Part shown: positions 32,198 to 41,384 of the stretch, piece after piece
Numbering within the stretch: position 1 is the first letter of the stretch
How the letters are laid out: each line of letters opens with the position of its first letter
From: Comamonas sp. B21-038
Lineage (GTDB): Bacteria > Pseudomonadota > Gammaproteobacteria > Burkholderiales > Burkholderiaceae_C
Length of the DNA: 64,000 bases
Assembly (NCBI RefSeq): GCF_022387135.1
Contig: NZ_CP092462.1
Coordinates: 1,178,001 to 1,242,000, forward strand
Direction: 5' to 3'
Translations under genes and position numbers: made by a program
Notes under the pieces: model-generated
Told to the model about the DNA's origin: nothing
Seen by the model: the letters and a program-made list of their open reading frames with translations, nothing else
The model's database searches: none

Positions 32198-33262
32198 TCA
32201 AGCCAGCGCTACGGCCTGGCCCACTTCTTTTTTCACGGCGGGAATGATCTTGTCGCCCCACAGCTCGATCTGCTTGAGCATGGTCTTCTGGTCGAAGTCG
32301 CCCAGCTGGGTCTGCAGTGCAATGTGCTTGGGCTTGAGGATGCTGATCTCTTCGAGCAGCTTGTCGATCACTTCGTTGACCGAGCCGACGGGCAGGTTCT
32401 TGCGCAGCTGCTCGAAGGTCGGGTCGGTGTCGGTCGGCACTTCCTTGACCATGTAGCCGTCTTCGGACTGGGCGCGGCGGAACTTGAGGCTCTCCGAGAT
32501 GCGGCGCTGAAAGCGGGCGCAGTCGAGGTAGGCGTTGATTTCCGATGCATTGTCCGAGGCATAGCCGCAGCGCAGAAAGCCGAACTTCACATCGTTGTCC
32601 AGGTCCTTGCCTTCGGCCGTGGCAATGTTCTCCAGCTTGGTGCGCAGGCCGGCAATGGCGTCGTTGCCGTTGAGCAGCGCGGTGACAAACAGATTGTGGC
32701 CTTCGCGCACGCCCCGGCCCAGGGTGACCGGGTTGCCCGAGGTGACCCACAGCGGGGGCATCGGGTCTTGCACGCAGCGCACCGCGATGGAGCTGGGGGG
32801 GATATTCAGGAACTCGCCCTGGTATTCGAATATTTTTTGCGTGAGGGCCTTGGGAATAATGTCGAGAAACTCGTTGAAGATCGCGCCGGAATTGGCGATC
32901 TCGACGCCAAAGCGTTCAAATTCAAATTGCTGGTAGCCCGAGCCCACGCCCAGTTCGAGTCGCCCATTGGACACGGTGTCGACAAAGCCGACCTCGGCCA
33001 GGAAGCGGGCCGGGTGGTAGAGTGGCAAAATACACACCGCTGTGCCCAGACGAATGGTTTTGGTTTTCGCAGCTGCATGGGCCACGGTCATTAATGGCGA
33101 TGGCGACAGCGAATAATTATTGAAATGGTGTTCGGCATACCAGGCGGTATTGAAACCCGCTTGTTCTGCCACCACGGTTTGTTCGATGGAGTTGTTGATA
33201 ACGTCCTGGGAGCGCTGGTGGTAGCCGCGCTGCTGCGCCAGAATGAATACGCCAAATTCCAT
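32198..33262 (-). CDS. LLM-class flavin-dependent monooxygenase (bacterial luciferase family)
   Basis: A 354-residue luciferase-like monooxygenase: FGVFILAQQRG at the start, AEQAGFNTAWYAEHHFNNYSLSPSPL (strand-loop motif with His), TIRLGTAVCILPLYHPARFLAEVGFVDTVSNGRLELGVGSGYQ. These TIM-barrel enzymes use FMNH2 and O2 from a partner reductase to oxygenate aldehydes, ketones (type II Baeyer-Villiger), or sulfonates; the substrate is not defined by sequence. The gene is divergent from a LysR gene at 33367 and is followed by the flavin reductase gene. A Baeyer-Villiger role would fit the nearby lactonase (inference). Confidence 0.9.
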   Translation of the reverse strand: MEFGVFILAQQRGYHQRSQDVINNSIEQTVVAEQAGFNTAWYAEHHFNNYSLSPSPLMTVAHAAAKTKTIRLGTAVCILPLYHPARFLAEVGFVDTVSNGRLELGVGSGYQQFEFERFGVEIANSGAIFNEFLDIIPKALTQKIFEYQGEFLNIPPSSIAVRCVQDPMPPLWVTSGNPVTLGRGVREGHNLFVTALLNGNDAIAGLRTKLENIATAEGKDLDNDVKFGFLRCGYASDNASEINAYLDCARFQRRISESLKFRRAQSEDGYMVKEVPTDTDPTFEQLRKNLPVGSVNEVIDKLLEEISILKPKHIALQTQLGDFDQKTMLKQIELWGDKIIPAVKKEVGQAVALA

Positions 33263-33366
33263 GATGTCTCCTTGATGATGGGCAATATGGAATCATTCTA
33301 GGGGTGGGGTCAGGAGATCTGTATGCGTGAAATTCGAGATTCAGTACTGCGCAAACTGGAGGAATC

Positions 33367-34290
33367 ATGGACCGTCTGAGAGCGATGGAGCTGTTCCTGT
33401 CGGTGTCGCAGACCCGCAGTTTTTCTGAGACGGCGCGGCTGTTTGGCATCTCGGCCACCGCCGTGTCGAGAATGATTACCGAGTTTGAAGACGGGCTGCA
33501 GGTCAAGCTCCTGCTGCGCTCCACGCGCCAGGTGTCGCTGACCGAATCGGGACAGGAGTATGCCGCCCAGCTGGAAGGCATTCTCTGGACCATCAACCAG
33601 GCGCACACCCGCATCACCGCCATCAGCTCGGCCCCGCAGGGGCGCCTGCGCGTGCACGCCCGCACGATGTTCGGCCAGCGCGTGCTGCCCGGCCTGATCG
33701 CCCGCTTCCGCCAGGCCCACCCGGAAATTCTGGTGGAGCTGCTGCTGTCCGAGACCAAGGTGGACCTGGTCAAGAACAATATCGATATTGATTTCAGAAT
33801 ATCGCCGCCGGTCGAGGCGGGGGTCAAACGGCGCATGCTGTTTCACAGCCAGCGCTATTTGGTGGCATCGCCTGCCTATGTCGATAAGATACCTGCCATC
33901 CAGAAGCCGGCTGATTTATTGCAGGCGCAATGCCTGGCCTATTATTTGCCGGGCCGGGACCATATCTGGCATTTCAAGAATGATGCGGGCATGGAAGATA
34001 TCCAATTCTCGCCCCGGCATTTGACCAATAATGGCATTGCGTTGCTGGAATTGGCCAAATTGGGTGAGGGGATTGCACTGCTCGATGATTACACCGTCTA
34101 TCCCGATTTGGCTGCCGGCCATCTTGTGCGGCTTTTGCCGGATTATGTGGTGAGCAATACCACCTTTGAAGAGGGCATGTTTGCCACGATTGTGGATTCA
34201 GCGATTATCCCGGCCAAGGTCAAGCTGTTTTTGGATTTTGTTGCCAGCCAGGTGGCGGGGGAGGCGCAGCGCTTTGCGCTGCCCCAGTGA
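33367..34290 (+). CDS. LysR-type transcriptional regulator
   Basis: A 307-residue LysR regulator of the DsdC/AaeR-like subgroup: HTH at residues 3-60 (LRAMELFLSVSQTRSFSETARLFGISATAVSRMITEFED), effector domain from ~90 with PQGRLRVHARTMFGQRVLPGL. GGAGGAATC precedes the ATG at 33367. It is divergent from the LLM monooxygenase operon with a 104-bp spacer, so it most likely controls that operon. It converges on the SMP-30 gene 9 bp downstream. Confidence 0.9.
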   Translation: MDRLRAMELFLSVSQTRSFSETARLFGISATAVSRMITEFEDGLQVKLLLRSTRQVSLTESGQEYAAQLEGILWTINQAHTRITAISSAPQGRLRVHARTMFGQRVLPGLIARFRQAHPEILVELLLSETKVDLVKNNIDIDFRISPPVEAGVKRRMLFHSQRYLVASPAYVDKIPAIQKPADLLQAQCLAYYLPGRDHIWHFKNDAGMEDIQFSPRHLTNNGIALLELAKLGEGIALLDDYTVYPDLAAGHLVRLLPDYVVSNTTFEEGMFATIVDSAIIPAKVKLFLDFVASQVAGEAQRFALPQ

Positions 34291-34299
34291 CTGGTCGCT

Positions 34300-35178
34300 T
34301 TAATCGCTCAGGATGCGCGCCTGGGGCTTGGCCAGCCCCCGGTAGCCCAGGCCGGTGATGCGCAGGATGGCGCCGTCCAGTGGGCCGCTGGCGCGCAGGC
34401 GGCCGCTGTCCGAGATGCTGGTGACATACAGTTCCGCCAGATCCGGCCCGCCAAAGCAGAGCGCGCTGGGGTGGGCCACCGGCAGGCTGATCAGCTCGCT
34501 CAGCGCCCCTTGGGCATCGTAGCGGGCGAGCTGGCCGGTACGCACCATAGCCGTCCAGAGGCCGCCATCGCTGTCCCAGCAGCAGCCATCGGGGGCGGAT
34601 TGCTGGGGCTGGGTGCTGACGAACAGCTGCTGGTCTTGTGCTTGCCCGCTGCTGATATCAAACGAATAAATGCTTTGCGCGGCGCTGTCGGCAATGAAGA
34701 GGCGGCCGTTGTGGGGGTGGATCAGCGGTCCATTGGCAGTTTTGAGGGCGGGGCCTATGCGCGCCAGCTGGCCATCCCGCTCCAACACATAGATGCCGCC
34801 CTTGGGCGCTTCGCCTGCTTCCAGATGCAGATGCATGCTGCCGACCAGAAAGCGGCCATCGGGCAGCGCGCAGCCATCGTTCAGGCGCAAATGGGGCAGG
34901 TGCTCGTCCAGCTCGGCGAGGGTGTGCAGCTGGCGGCTGGCAGGGTCGTACAGGCCCAGCGCCTCCTTCATCGCGATGACGATCCTGCCATCGGCATTCA
35001 GCGCGAACGAGCCGGTGGGCGCTGGCAGCAGGTGCTGCTCGGTCTGGCCGCTGGCCGGACCAATGCGCAGCAGATGGCCGCGCCGGCAGTCCATGGCCCA
35101 GAGCTGGCCGGTGGCGGTATCCCAGTTGGGGCATTCACCCAGGGCCAGGCGTTGCGGGATCAGGGGCTGGATATGCAT
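34300..35178 (-). CDS. SMP-30/gluconolactonase/LRE family lactonase
   Basis: A 292-residue six-bladed beta-propeller of the SMP-30 family. Metal-site motifs are present: LGECPNWD near residue 15 (Glu ligand), RLNDGCALPDGRFLVGSM near residue 100 (Asn and Asp) and SAPDGCCWDSDGGLW near 195 (Asp). These Ca/Zn enzymes hydrolyse sugar or aliphatic lactones. In this setting it may open a lactone generated by the LLM monooxygenase (inference), or act on a sugar lactone independently. It is leftward, while the CoA-pathway operon at 35484 runs rightward, and a 211-bp spacer holds both promoters. Confidence 0.88.
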   Translation of the reverse strand: MHIQPLIPQRLALGECPNWDTATGQLWAMDCRRGHLLRIGPASGQTEQHLLPAPTGSFALNADGRIVIAMKEALGLYDPASRQLHTLAELDEHLPHLRLNDGCALPDGRFLVGSMHLHLEAGEAPKGGIYVLERDGQLARIGPALKTANGPLIHPHNGRLFIADSAAQSIYSFDISSGQAQDQQLFVSTQPQQSAPDGCCWDSDGGLWTAMVRTGQLARYDAQGALSELISLPVAHPSALCFGGPDLAELYVTSISDSGRLRASGPLDGAILRITGLGYRGLAKPQARILSD

Positions 35179-35389
35179 GGGGTGGCTTCAGGTTGGGGCT
35201 CCGGGGATGGAGCCGCGCTGCACGTAGGTTGCTGTCCATCATAGGGTTGCCCCAGGGCGCCACTACCCCGGGGAACGCAGAACAGATTCAACCAATCGGG
35301 GGGAAATCATTTGCAGGGTTCCTTCCTAGAATCAAACACAGATTCGAAACAGGCGCTCGCCATGAGCGGCCAAGATCCAAGGAGACAAC

Positions 35390-35491
35390 ATGCAAGTGAT
35401 AGCGCCTATTGCGCAGGCTGCGCGCTGCGCCGCCGTCCGCCCCCTGGCTACTGCGGTAGCGGCCCACACCTGGGGAGGCCGCCATGTCTGA
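35390..35491 (+). CDS. 33-codon upstream ORF coupled to the enoyl-CoA hydratase gene
   Basis: ATG 35390 is preceded by AAGGAGACAAC, one of the strongest ribosome sites in the window. The 33-residue product (MQVIAPIAQAARCAAVRPLA at the start) ends at TGA 35489-35491, which overlaps the first codons of the hydratase gene (ATG 35484). A leader peptide or translational coupling device is likely; no family recognised. The hydratase gene also has its own weaker site (GGGAGG-like) inside this ORF. Confidence 0.45.
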   Translation: MQVIAPIAQAARCAAVRPLATAVAAHTWGGRHV

Positions 35492-36254
35492 GCCCTCCGT
35501 TTTGCTGGAAGTCGCCGATGGCGTGGCCCTGGTGACCTTGAACCGCCCACCCGTCAATGCCCTCAACCGGGCGATGCGGCGCGAGCTGGTGGCGATCTTC
35601 GATGCCATCTCCGAGCGTGACGATGTGCGCTGCGCGGTGCTGACCGGCGCCGGCTCGGTGTTCTGCGCCGGCGCCGATCTGAAGGACCGCCCCAGCGCTG
35701 ATGTGCCGGGCGACTTTCTGGAGCACAACCGCATCACCCGCGAAACCGGCAATGCGATCAAGGAATGCGCCAAGCCGGTGATTGCAGCGGTGAATGGCAC
35801 GGCCCTGGGCGCAGGCATGGGCCTGGCTGCGGCCTGCGACATCCTGTATGCCTCGTCGAACGCCACCTTTGGCATGCCCGAGATCAATGTGGGCCTGGCA
35901 GGCGGGGCATCGATGCTCAAGACCTTGCTGGGGCGCTCGACGATGCGCCGCATGTTCTTTACCGGCCAGCGCCTGACGGCCCAGGAGATGCTGCAGCGCA
36001 ATGTGGTTGAAGAGGTGCTGGCGCCCGAAGCGCTGCTGCCCAAGGCCATGGAGATGGCGCGCGAGATTGCGTCGAAGGCACCGCTGGCGGTGATCTATGC
36101 CAAGCGCGCCGCCAACATGGTGGACCTGATGCCCCAGCGCGATGCCTACCGCTTTGAGCAGGAGTTCACGATGGCGCTGGCCAAGACCGACGACGCCAAG
36201 GAAGCGCGCATGGCCTTCCTGGAAAAGCGCGCCCCTGTTTTCAAAGGACGCTGA
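35484..36254 (+). CDS. enoyl-CoA hydratase/isomerase family protein
   Basis: A 256-residue crotonase. Motifs: NRPPVNALNRAMRREL at the start, the oxyanion-hole segment VFCAGADLKD near residue 55, and VNGTALGAGMGLAAACD near residue 100. The usual catalytic Glu region reads GMPEINVGLAGGASML, so at least one glutamate (PE) is present. It would hydrate or isomerise an enoyl-CoA in the beta-oxidation-like operon that it heads. The acyl-CoA ligase gene starts 2 bp after its stop. Specific substrate unknown. Confidence 0.9.
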   Translation: MSEPSVLLEVADGVALVTLNRPPVNALNRAMRRELVAIFDAISERDDVRCAVLTGAGSVFCAGADLKDRPSADVPGDFLEHNRITRETGNAIKECAKPVIAAVNGTALGAGMGLAAACDILYASSNATFGMPEINVGLAGGASMLKTLLGRSTMRRMFFTGQRLTAQEMLQRNVVEEVLAPEALLPKAMEMAREIASKAPLAVIYAKRAANMVDLMPQRDAYRFEQEFTMALAKTDDAKEARMAFLEKRAPVFKGR

Positions 36255-36256
36255 GC

Positions 36257-38392
36257 ATGCTGCAGACCACCCGCCTGCGGCCCGGTGCAGGCCTTGACCC
36301 GTTTTTTAGTGCAAGCGCGATTGCCATCATTGGTGCCTCCGACGACCCCACCAAGATTGGTGGGCGGCCGGTCCACCTGCTCCAAAAGCATGGCTTTGCC
36401 GGCGCGGTGTTTCCCATCAACCCCAAGGGCGGCAGCATCCAGTCGCTGCCCGCCTATACCAGCGTGCGCGATGTGCCGCAGGTGCCGGAGCTGGCCATCA
36501 TCGCGGTGCCGGCGGCCATGGCGCCCGCAGCGCTGAGCGAATGTGCTGACAAAGGCGTGCAGGCAGCGATTGTGTTGTCGTCCGGATTCATAGAAGCAGG
36601 GGAGGAGGGCGCTGCGCTGCAGCGGCAGCTGAGCCAGATTGCGCGGGAGCGCCAGATCCGCGTGCTGGGCCCCAACTGCCTGGGCGCGGTGGGCATCGAG
36701 GAGCGGGTGATTGGCTCGTTCTCGGTCGCGCTGGAAGAGAAGCTGCCCGCCGCAGGCCATGTGGGCATCGTCTCGCAGTCGGGCAACCTGGGCAGCTTCA
36801 CGATGCAGTCGGTGGTGCGCCGTGGCCTGGGCATCAGCCGCTTTATGGCAACGGGCAACGAGGTGGATGTGGACATTGCCGACGGCATTGCCGCGCTGGC
36901 CCGCGACAGCCAGACCCGCATCATCCTGTGCTGCATGGAAACCTGCCGCGATGGCAGCCAGCTGCTGCAGGCATTGGAAGCGGCCCGCGCTGCCGGCAAG
37001 GTGGTGGTGGTGCTCAAGATTGGTGCGACCGAGCAAGGCCAGGCGGCTGCCGCCTCGCACACCGGCGCGCTGACCGGATCGAACGCGGTGATCGAAGCGG
37101 CGCTGACCCGCGCCGGTGCGCTGACGGTGCAGTCCATCGAAGACATGGTGGAGCTGACGGCGGCGCTGTCGGTGGTGCCGCAGGCACTGCTGCCGCGCAA
37201 CCGGGGCGTGACCCTGGTGGCGGCATCGGGCGGCTTTGGCGTGATGATGGCCGATGCGATGGTGCAGGCAGGCCTGGACCTGCCCGAGCTGTCGGACGCC
37301 ACCCGTGCCCGTATCCAGGAAGCCGTGCCGGTGGCCGGCACCCGCAACCCGGTGGATGCGACGGCGCAGATGTCCAGCCGTCCCGATATCTTGTACAAGC
37401 TGCTCACCGCTTTGCTGGAAGACGCATCGCGCAGCACCCTGGTGCTGCTGCTGTCGCTGTCCTTGCACAACCCACGTTTGAGCGGTGTGTACCAGGAGGC
37501 GCTGGCCCAGATCCGGCGCGACTACCCGGACCGCCTGATCGTGCTGATTGGACAGGGCCCTGCCGAGGTGACCGAGCGCATTGCCAACGCAGGCATTGCG
37601 ATCTTTCCGACCATTGATGCGGCAGCGCGTGGGCTGGCCGGTATGGTGCGCCTGGGCCAGACGCTGGGCCAGCCGCCAGCCGCGCCCGCTGCCGCGCAGA
37701 ACTGGGAGGCGCTGGATGCGCAGGTCTTCCGCAACGAGTTCCATGCCAAGGCCTTTTTGGCGCGTGCCGGTGTGCCGGTGACGCAGGAGCAGGTGGTGCA
37801 GTCCGCCGATGCAGCGGTGGCCGCTGCCGAGCAGATCGGCTTCCCGGTCGTGTTCAAGATCGTCTCGCCCGACATTGCCCACAAGACCGAAGTCGGTGGC
37901 GTTGAGCTCTACATCCGCAGCGCCGCGCAAGCCCGCACGGCCCATGCACAGCTGCTGGCGCGGGTGGCAGAGCGCGCGCCGCAGGCGCAGATCGATGGCG
38001 TGCTGGTGGCACCGATGGTGGCTGGCGGTGTCGAGATGATCACTGGCATATCGCATGACGCGGCCTTTGGCCCGGTGGTGATGGTGGGCATGGGCGGCAT
38101 CTATGCCGAGGTGCTGAAGGATGTGGCGGTGCAGGTGGCACCGGTGACGCAGGCCGAGGCGCTGCAGATGATCGCTTCGCTCAAGCTCTACCCGCTGCTG
38201 CAAGGGGTGCGCGGCCAGCCCGCTGCCGATGTGCAGGCCATGGCCGCCACGGTGGCGCGCCTGTCGGAGCTGGCGCTGGCCTATGCCGGCGAGATTGCCG
38301 AGATCGACCTGAACCCGGTGCTGGTCCAACCCGCCGGCGAGGGCGTGATTGCGGTCGATGCGCTGATGGTGGCCGCCCCGCCGCAGGCCTGA
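36257..38392 (+). CDS. NDP-forming acyl-CoA synthetase (fused alpha/beta)
   Basis: A 711-residue acetate-CoA ligase-type (ACD) protein with fused domains: CoA-binding Rossmann domain (residues ~15-140, IAIIGASDDPTKIGGRP), succinyl-CoA ligase-like domains with LGPNCLGAVGI, GIVSQSGNLGS and the phospho-histidine loop SHTGALTGSN near residue 262, then an ATP-grasp domain from about residue 490 (FHAKAFLARAGVPVT, GFPVVFKIVSPDIAHKTEVGGVEL). It makes an acyl-CoA with ADP or GDP formation. Here it probably activates the pathway's free acid before the paired dehydrogenases act (inference). It shares the operon with enoyl-CoA hydratase and both ACAD genes. Confidence 0.92.
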   Translation: MLQTTRLRPGAGLDPFFSASAIAIIGASDDPTKIGGRPVHLLQKHGFAGAVFPINPKGGSIQSLPAYTSVRDVPQVPELAIIAVPAAMAPAALSECADKGVQAAIVLSSGFIEAGEEGAALQRQLSQIARERQIRVLGPNCLGAVGIEERVIGSFSVALEEKLPAAGHVGIVSQSGNLGSFTMQSVVRRGLGISRFMATGNEVDVDIADGIAALARDSQTRIILCCMETCRDGSQLLQALEAARAAGKVVVVLKIGATEQGQAAAASHTGALTGSNAVIEAALTRAGALTVQSIEDMVELTAALSVVPQALLPRNRGVTLVAASGGFGVMMADAMVQAGLDLPELSDATRARIQEAVPVAGTRNPVDATAQMSSRPDILYKLLTALLEDASRSTLVLLLSLSLHNPRLSGVYQEALAQIRRDYPDRLIVLIGQGPAEVTERIANAGIAIFPTIDAAARGLAGMVRLGQTLGQPPAAPAAAQNWEALDAQVFRNEFHAKAFLARAGVPVTQEQVVQSADAAVAAAEQIGFPVVFKIVSPDIAHKTEVGGVELYIRSAAQARTAHAQLLARVAERAPQAQIDGVLVAPMVAGGVEMITGISHDAAFGPVVMVGMGGIYAEVLKDVAVQVAPVTQAEALQMIASLKLYPLLQGVRGQPAADVQAMAATVARLSELALAYAGEIAEIDLNPVLVQPAGEGVIAVDALMVAAPPQA

Positions 38393-38429
38393 TGCACAGC
38401 GCCACGGAGACTTTGATCGGAACTATGCG

Positions 38430-39629
38430 ATGAAACAGGAAGAGACTTTCGCCCGCCCCGATGCCGCATCGGGCCCGGGTGCCTACCGGCAATATGCGCG
38501 TGAATGGCTGCACAGCCATTTGCCCGCCCATATGCGCGCCGACAGCGTGGACTACCGCACGCCCAGCCTGGACGAGTGCCGCGACTGGGAAGCGCGCATG
38601 TACCAGGCGGGCCTGGCCGGCATGACCTGGCCGGCCGCCTATGGCGGCCATGGCCTGAGCCTGCGCGAGCACCTGGCGGTGAACAAGGAAGTGGGTGCGC
38701 TGGCCATGCCCGAGAGCGTCAGCTCGATCGGCAAGGAGCTGGCCGGCCCCATCATCATGGCCGTGGGCACCGAGGCGCAAAAACAGGCCTTTCTGCCCGC
38801 GATTCTGGAGATGCGCGAGTACTGGTGCCAGGGCTTTTCCGAGCCCGAGGCCGGATCGGACCTGGCGCGGCTGCGCACCAAGGCCACGCCCGATGGCGAT
38901 GGCTGGCTGATCCAGGGCCAGAAGATCTGGACCAGCGGCGCTGCCAAGGCCCATTACTGCCTGCTGCTGACCCGCACCGGCACGGTGGCCGACAAGCACC
39001 GGGGCCTGCTGATGTTTGCGGTGCCGATGGACACGCCCGGCATTCGCGTGGTGCCGATCCGCTCCATCGACAACAAGCAGTCGTTCGCCGAGGTGTTTTT
39101 TGACCAGGTGCGCGTGCCCGATTCGGCCCGCCTGGGCGCTGCCGATGAAGGCTGGAGCGCGGCGATTCGCGTGCTGTCGATCGAGCGTGCCACCAACCGC
39201 ATGTACCGCGCCTGGCGCTTTGAGTGCGAGCTGCGCCAGCTGGTGCGGGCCTACCAGTCCGAGCCCGCGCTGCGCGCTCGCCTGCAAGAGCCGGGTTTGC
39301 GCCAAGCGATTGGCCAGGTGGTCAGCCAGATCGATGGCCTCAAGGGCCTGGTCGAGCGCAGTGTGGAGCAGCTGCAGGCCGGCGAGCCGATTGGTGCGCG
39401 CGGATCGCTGACCAAGCTGTACTGGTCCGAATGCCACCAGGCCTTTGCCTCGCTGGCGCTGGCGCTGGTGGCCGATATCAACCCTGGCCACAGCGCACTG
39501 GCGCAACGCGCCAAGGCCCATTTCACGCAGGCCTACCTGTTCTCGCGCGCCGAGAGCATCTATGCCGGGACCACCGAAGTGCAGCTGGACGTCATTGCCC
39601 AGCGCATTCAACAGCTGACCAAGGACTGA
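38430..39629 (+). CDS. acyl-CoA dehydrogenase, large subunit of a probable pair
   Basis: A 399-residue acyl-CoA dehydrogenase with an N-terminal helical domain, the central FAD motif (YWCQGFSEPEAGSDLARLRTKA, and WTSGAAKAHYCLLLTRT) and a C-terminal helical domain ending in SIYAGTTEVQLDVIAQRI. It introduces a C=C next to the CoA thioester and passes electrons to ETF. The following gene is a shorter ACAD, an arrangement seen for heterotetrameric ACADs of steroid and terpenoid side-chain degradation (e.g. ChsE1-ChsE2), in which one subunit provides the catalytic base. Whether this pair is such a heteromer is inferred from gene order only. Confidence 0.9.
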   Translation: MKQEETFARPDAASGPGAYRQYAREWLHSHLPAHMRADSVDYRTPSLDECRDWEARMYQAGLAGMTWPAAYGGHGLSLREHLAVNKEVGALAMPESVSSIGKELAGPIIMAVGTEAQKQAFLPAILEMREYWCQGFSEPEAGSDLARLRTKATPDGDGWLIQGQKIWTSGAAKAHYCLLLTRTGTVADKHRGLLMFAVPMDTPGIRVVPIRSIDNKQSFAEVFFDQVRVPDSARLGAADEGWSAAIRVLSIERATNRMYRAWRFECELRQLVRAYQSEPALRARLQEPGLRQAIGQVVSQIDGLKGLVERSVEQLQAGEPIGARGSLTKLYWSECHQAFASLALALVADINPGHSALAQRAKAHFTQAYLFSRAESIYAGTTEVQLDVIAQRIQQLTKD

Positions 39630-39633
39630 GGGG

Positions 39634-40605
39634 ATGACGATGCAAAGTGAAGAGCTGCAGCCCGAGGAGTTTGGGCAGGCGGCGCAGGCGGTCATCGCAG
39701 CGCTGCAAGGGCAAGGCCCGGCCGAGGCGGCTACCGCCATGGCCGATGCCGGCCTGTTTGGTATCTGCGCCGATGAAGCGCAGGGCGGCCTGGGCCTGCC
39801 GCTGGCATTTGCGATGCCGGTGGTGCGGGTGGCCGGGCAGATGCAACTGTCCTACCCCTTGCCCGAGCAGATGGCCGCCAGCAAGGCACTGCAAGGCACG
39901 GAGGCCGGTGGCCAGCTGCTGCGCGGTGAGAAATCGCTGTGCGTGGTGATGGCCGCGCAGGCCGCTGGCGACTGGAGCGGGGTGGCGCGCAATGGCCAGC
40001 AGGCCGACTATGCGCTGGTGCAGAGCGATGCCGGTTTTGCGCTCTACGACAAGGCGGCGCTGCGCTGCCAGGCCGAGGAGATGCTGGACCCGGAAGTGCC
40101 CCAGCTGTGGGTATCCACCACCGGTGCCACGCCGCTGCTGACCCTGGACGCGCAGCAGTCGCAGGCTTTTTGCACCGATATCCAGCTGCTTTGGGCCGAG
40201 TATGTGAACGGGCTGTGTGCCGGCGCGCTGGAGCGCACTGCCGATTACCTGCAGGCGCGCGTGCAGTTTGGCCGGCCGCTGTCGGCCAAGCAGGCGGTGC
40301 GCCACCACCTGGCGCGCATGCGCCTGCTGCTGGAGGCATCCAGCGCCCAGGCCTGGCGTGCGCTGCGTGCGGACGCATGCGATGCCCCGCGCGAGGCGGA
40401 CAGCGCCTTGGCCGCTGCGTTGAACCAGGGCGCCTGGGTGCTGGAAAAAGCCATCCACCTGCATGGTGGTATGGGCTTTACCTGGGAGCTGGGGCTGCAC
40501 CGCAGCCTGCGTGAGCACAAAAAGCTGGACGCCAGCCTGGGTGCCGGTGCGCTGATGCGCGCCGTGGGCGCTGACTTTATCGACCGTTGTGAGGTGACGC
40601 CATGA
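39634..40605 (+). CDS. acyl-CoA dehydrogenase-like protein, small subunit of a probable pair
   Basis: A 323-residue, shorter and more divergent ACAD. The N-terminal domain is recognisable (AQGGLGLPLAFAMPVVRVAGQ), the middle FAD beta-domain is reduced, and the C-terminus has QFGRPLSAKQAVRHHLARM and HLHGGMGFTWELGLHRSLREHKK. GAGGGG precedes two adjacent ATGs (39634, 39640); the second has the better spacing. It follows the larger ACAD gene by 4 bp and overlaps the next SDR start, so the three are tightly coupled. It may be the non-catalytic partner of the upstream ACAD (inference). Confidence 0.86.
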   Translation: MTMQSEELQPEEFGQAAQAVIAALQGQGPAEAATAMADAGLFGICADEAQGGLGLPLAFAMPVVRVAGQMQLSYPLPEQMAASKALQGTEAGGQLLRGEKSLCVVMAAQAAGDWSGVARNGQQADYALVQSDAGFALYDKAALRCQAEEMLDPEVPQLWVSTTGATPLLTLDAQQSQAFCTDIQLLWAEYVNGLCAGALERTADYLQARVQFGRPLSAKQAVRHHLARMRLLLEASSAQAWRALRADACDAPREADSALAAALNQGAWVLEKAIHLHGGMGFTWELGLHRSLREHKKLDASLGAGALMRAVGADFIDRCEVTP

Positions 40606-41372
40606 CAAGGGCCATCGCGAGAGACATGGAGGGCCGTGTGGCCCTGATCACCGGCGCCGGTGCCGGTATTGGCCGGGCCACCGCGCTGCAACTGGCCGCG
40701 CGCGGTGCGGTGGTGGCGGTGAATGATTTGAAGGATGCGCTGGTGGAAGAAACCGTGGCCGCGATCACCGCGCAGGGCGGCCAGGCCTTTGGTGTGGTGA
40801 AGAACGTGGCCACGCGCGAAGAGATGACCGCCGCCGTAGACGAGGCCCATGCGCGCTACCAGCGGCTGGACATCCTGGTCAACAACGCCGCCTGGGTGCG
40901 CTACCAGTCGGTGAGCGAGATCATGCCCGAGACGGTGGACCGCATGCTGGACATCGGCTTCAAGGCGGTGCTCTGGGGCATCCAGGCCGCTGCGGCCCGC
41001 ATGGATGCGGAGCGCGGAGGCGCCATCATCAATGTGGCCTCGGTGGCGGCGCTGCGCTCTGCCGGCAGCTCGATGGTGTATTCGGGCATCAAGGCCGGCG
41101 TGCTGGGCATTACCCGCGCTGCGGCGGCAGAGCTGGGTGAGCGCAACATCCGCGTCAATGCGGTCTGCCCCTCGGCCGTGCCGACCGAGGGCACGCAGCG
41201 CAACCGCAATGCCGAGCGCGATGCGGGCCGCGTGGCCAAGACGCCGATGGGACGCCTGGGCACGGTGGACGACATCGCCGGCACCATCTGCTTTCTCGCC
41301 AGCGATGCTGCGCAGTTCACCACCGCGCAGGCGCTGGTGGTGGACGGCGGCATTACCTTCACCAACATCTGA
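40602..41372 (+). CDS. SDR family oxidoreductase (3-hydroxyacyl-CoA/alcohol dehydrogenase-like)
   Basis: A 256-residue classical SDR: TGAGAGIG cofactor loop (residues 16-23), NNAAW, active-site INVASVAALRSAGSSMVYSGIKAG with the Tyr-x-x-x-Lys pair (YSGIK), and the C-terminal ALVVDGGITFTN. It probably oxidises a hydroxyacyl-CoA or alcohol intermediate made by the crotonase (inference). Its ATG overlaps the ACAD small-subunit stop (ATGA), and the next gene is a second SDR. Confidence 0.9.
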   Translation: MTRAIARDMEGRVALITGAGAGIGRATALQLAARGAVVAVNDLKDALVEETVAAITAQGGQAFGVVKNVATREEMTAAVDEAHARYQRLDILVNNAAWVRYQSVSEIMPETVDRMLDIGFKAVLWGIQAAAARMDAERGGAIINVASVAALRSAGSSMVYSGIKAGVLGITRAAAAELGERNIRVNAVCPSAVPTEGTQRNRNAERDAGRVAKTPMGRLGTVDDIAGTICFLASDAAQFTTAQALVVDGGITFTNI

Positions 41373-41384
41373 GGCGCCCGCTCC

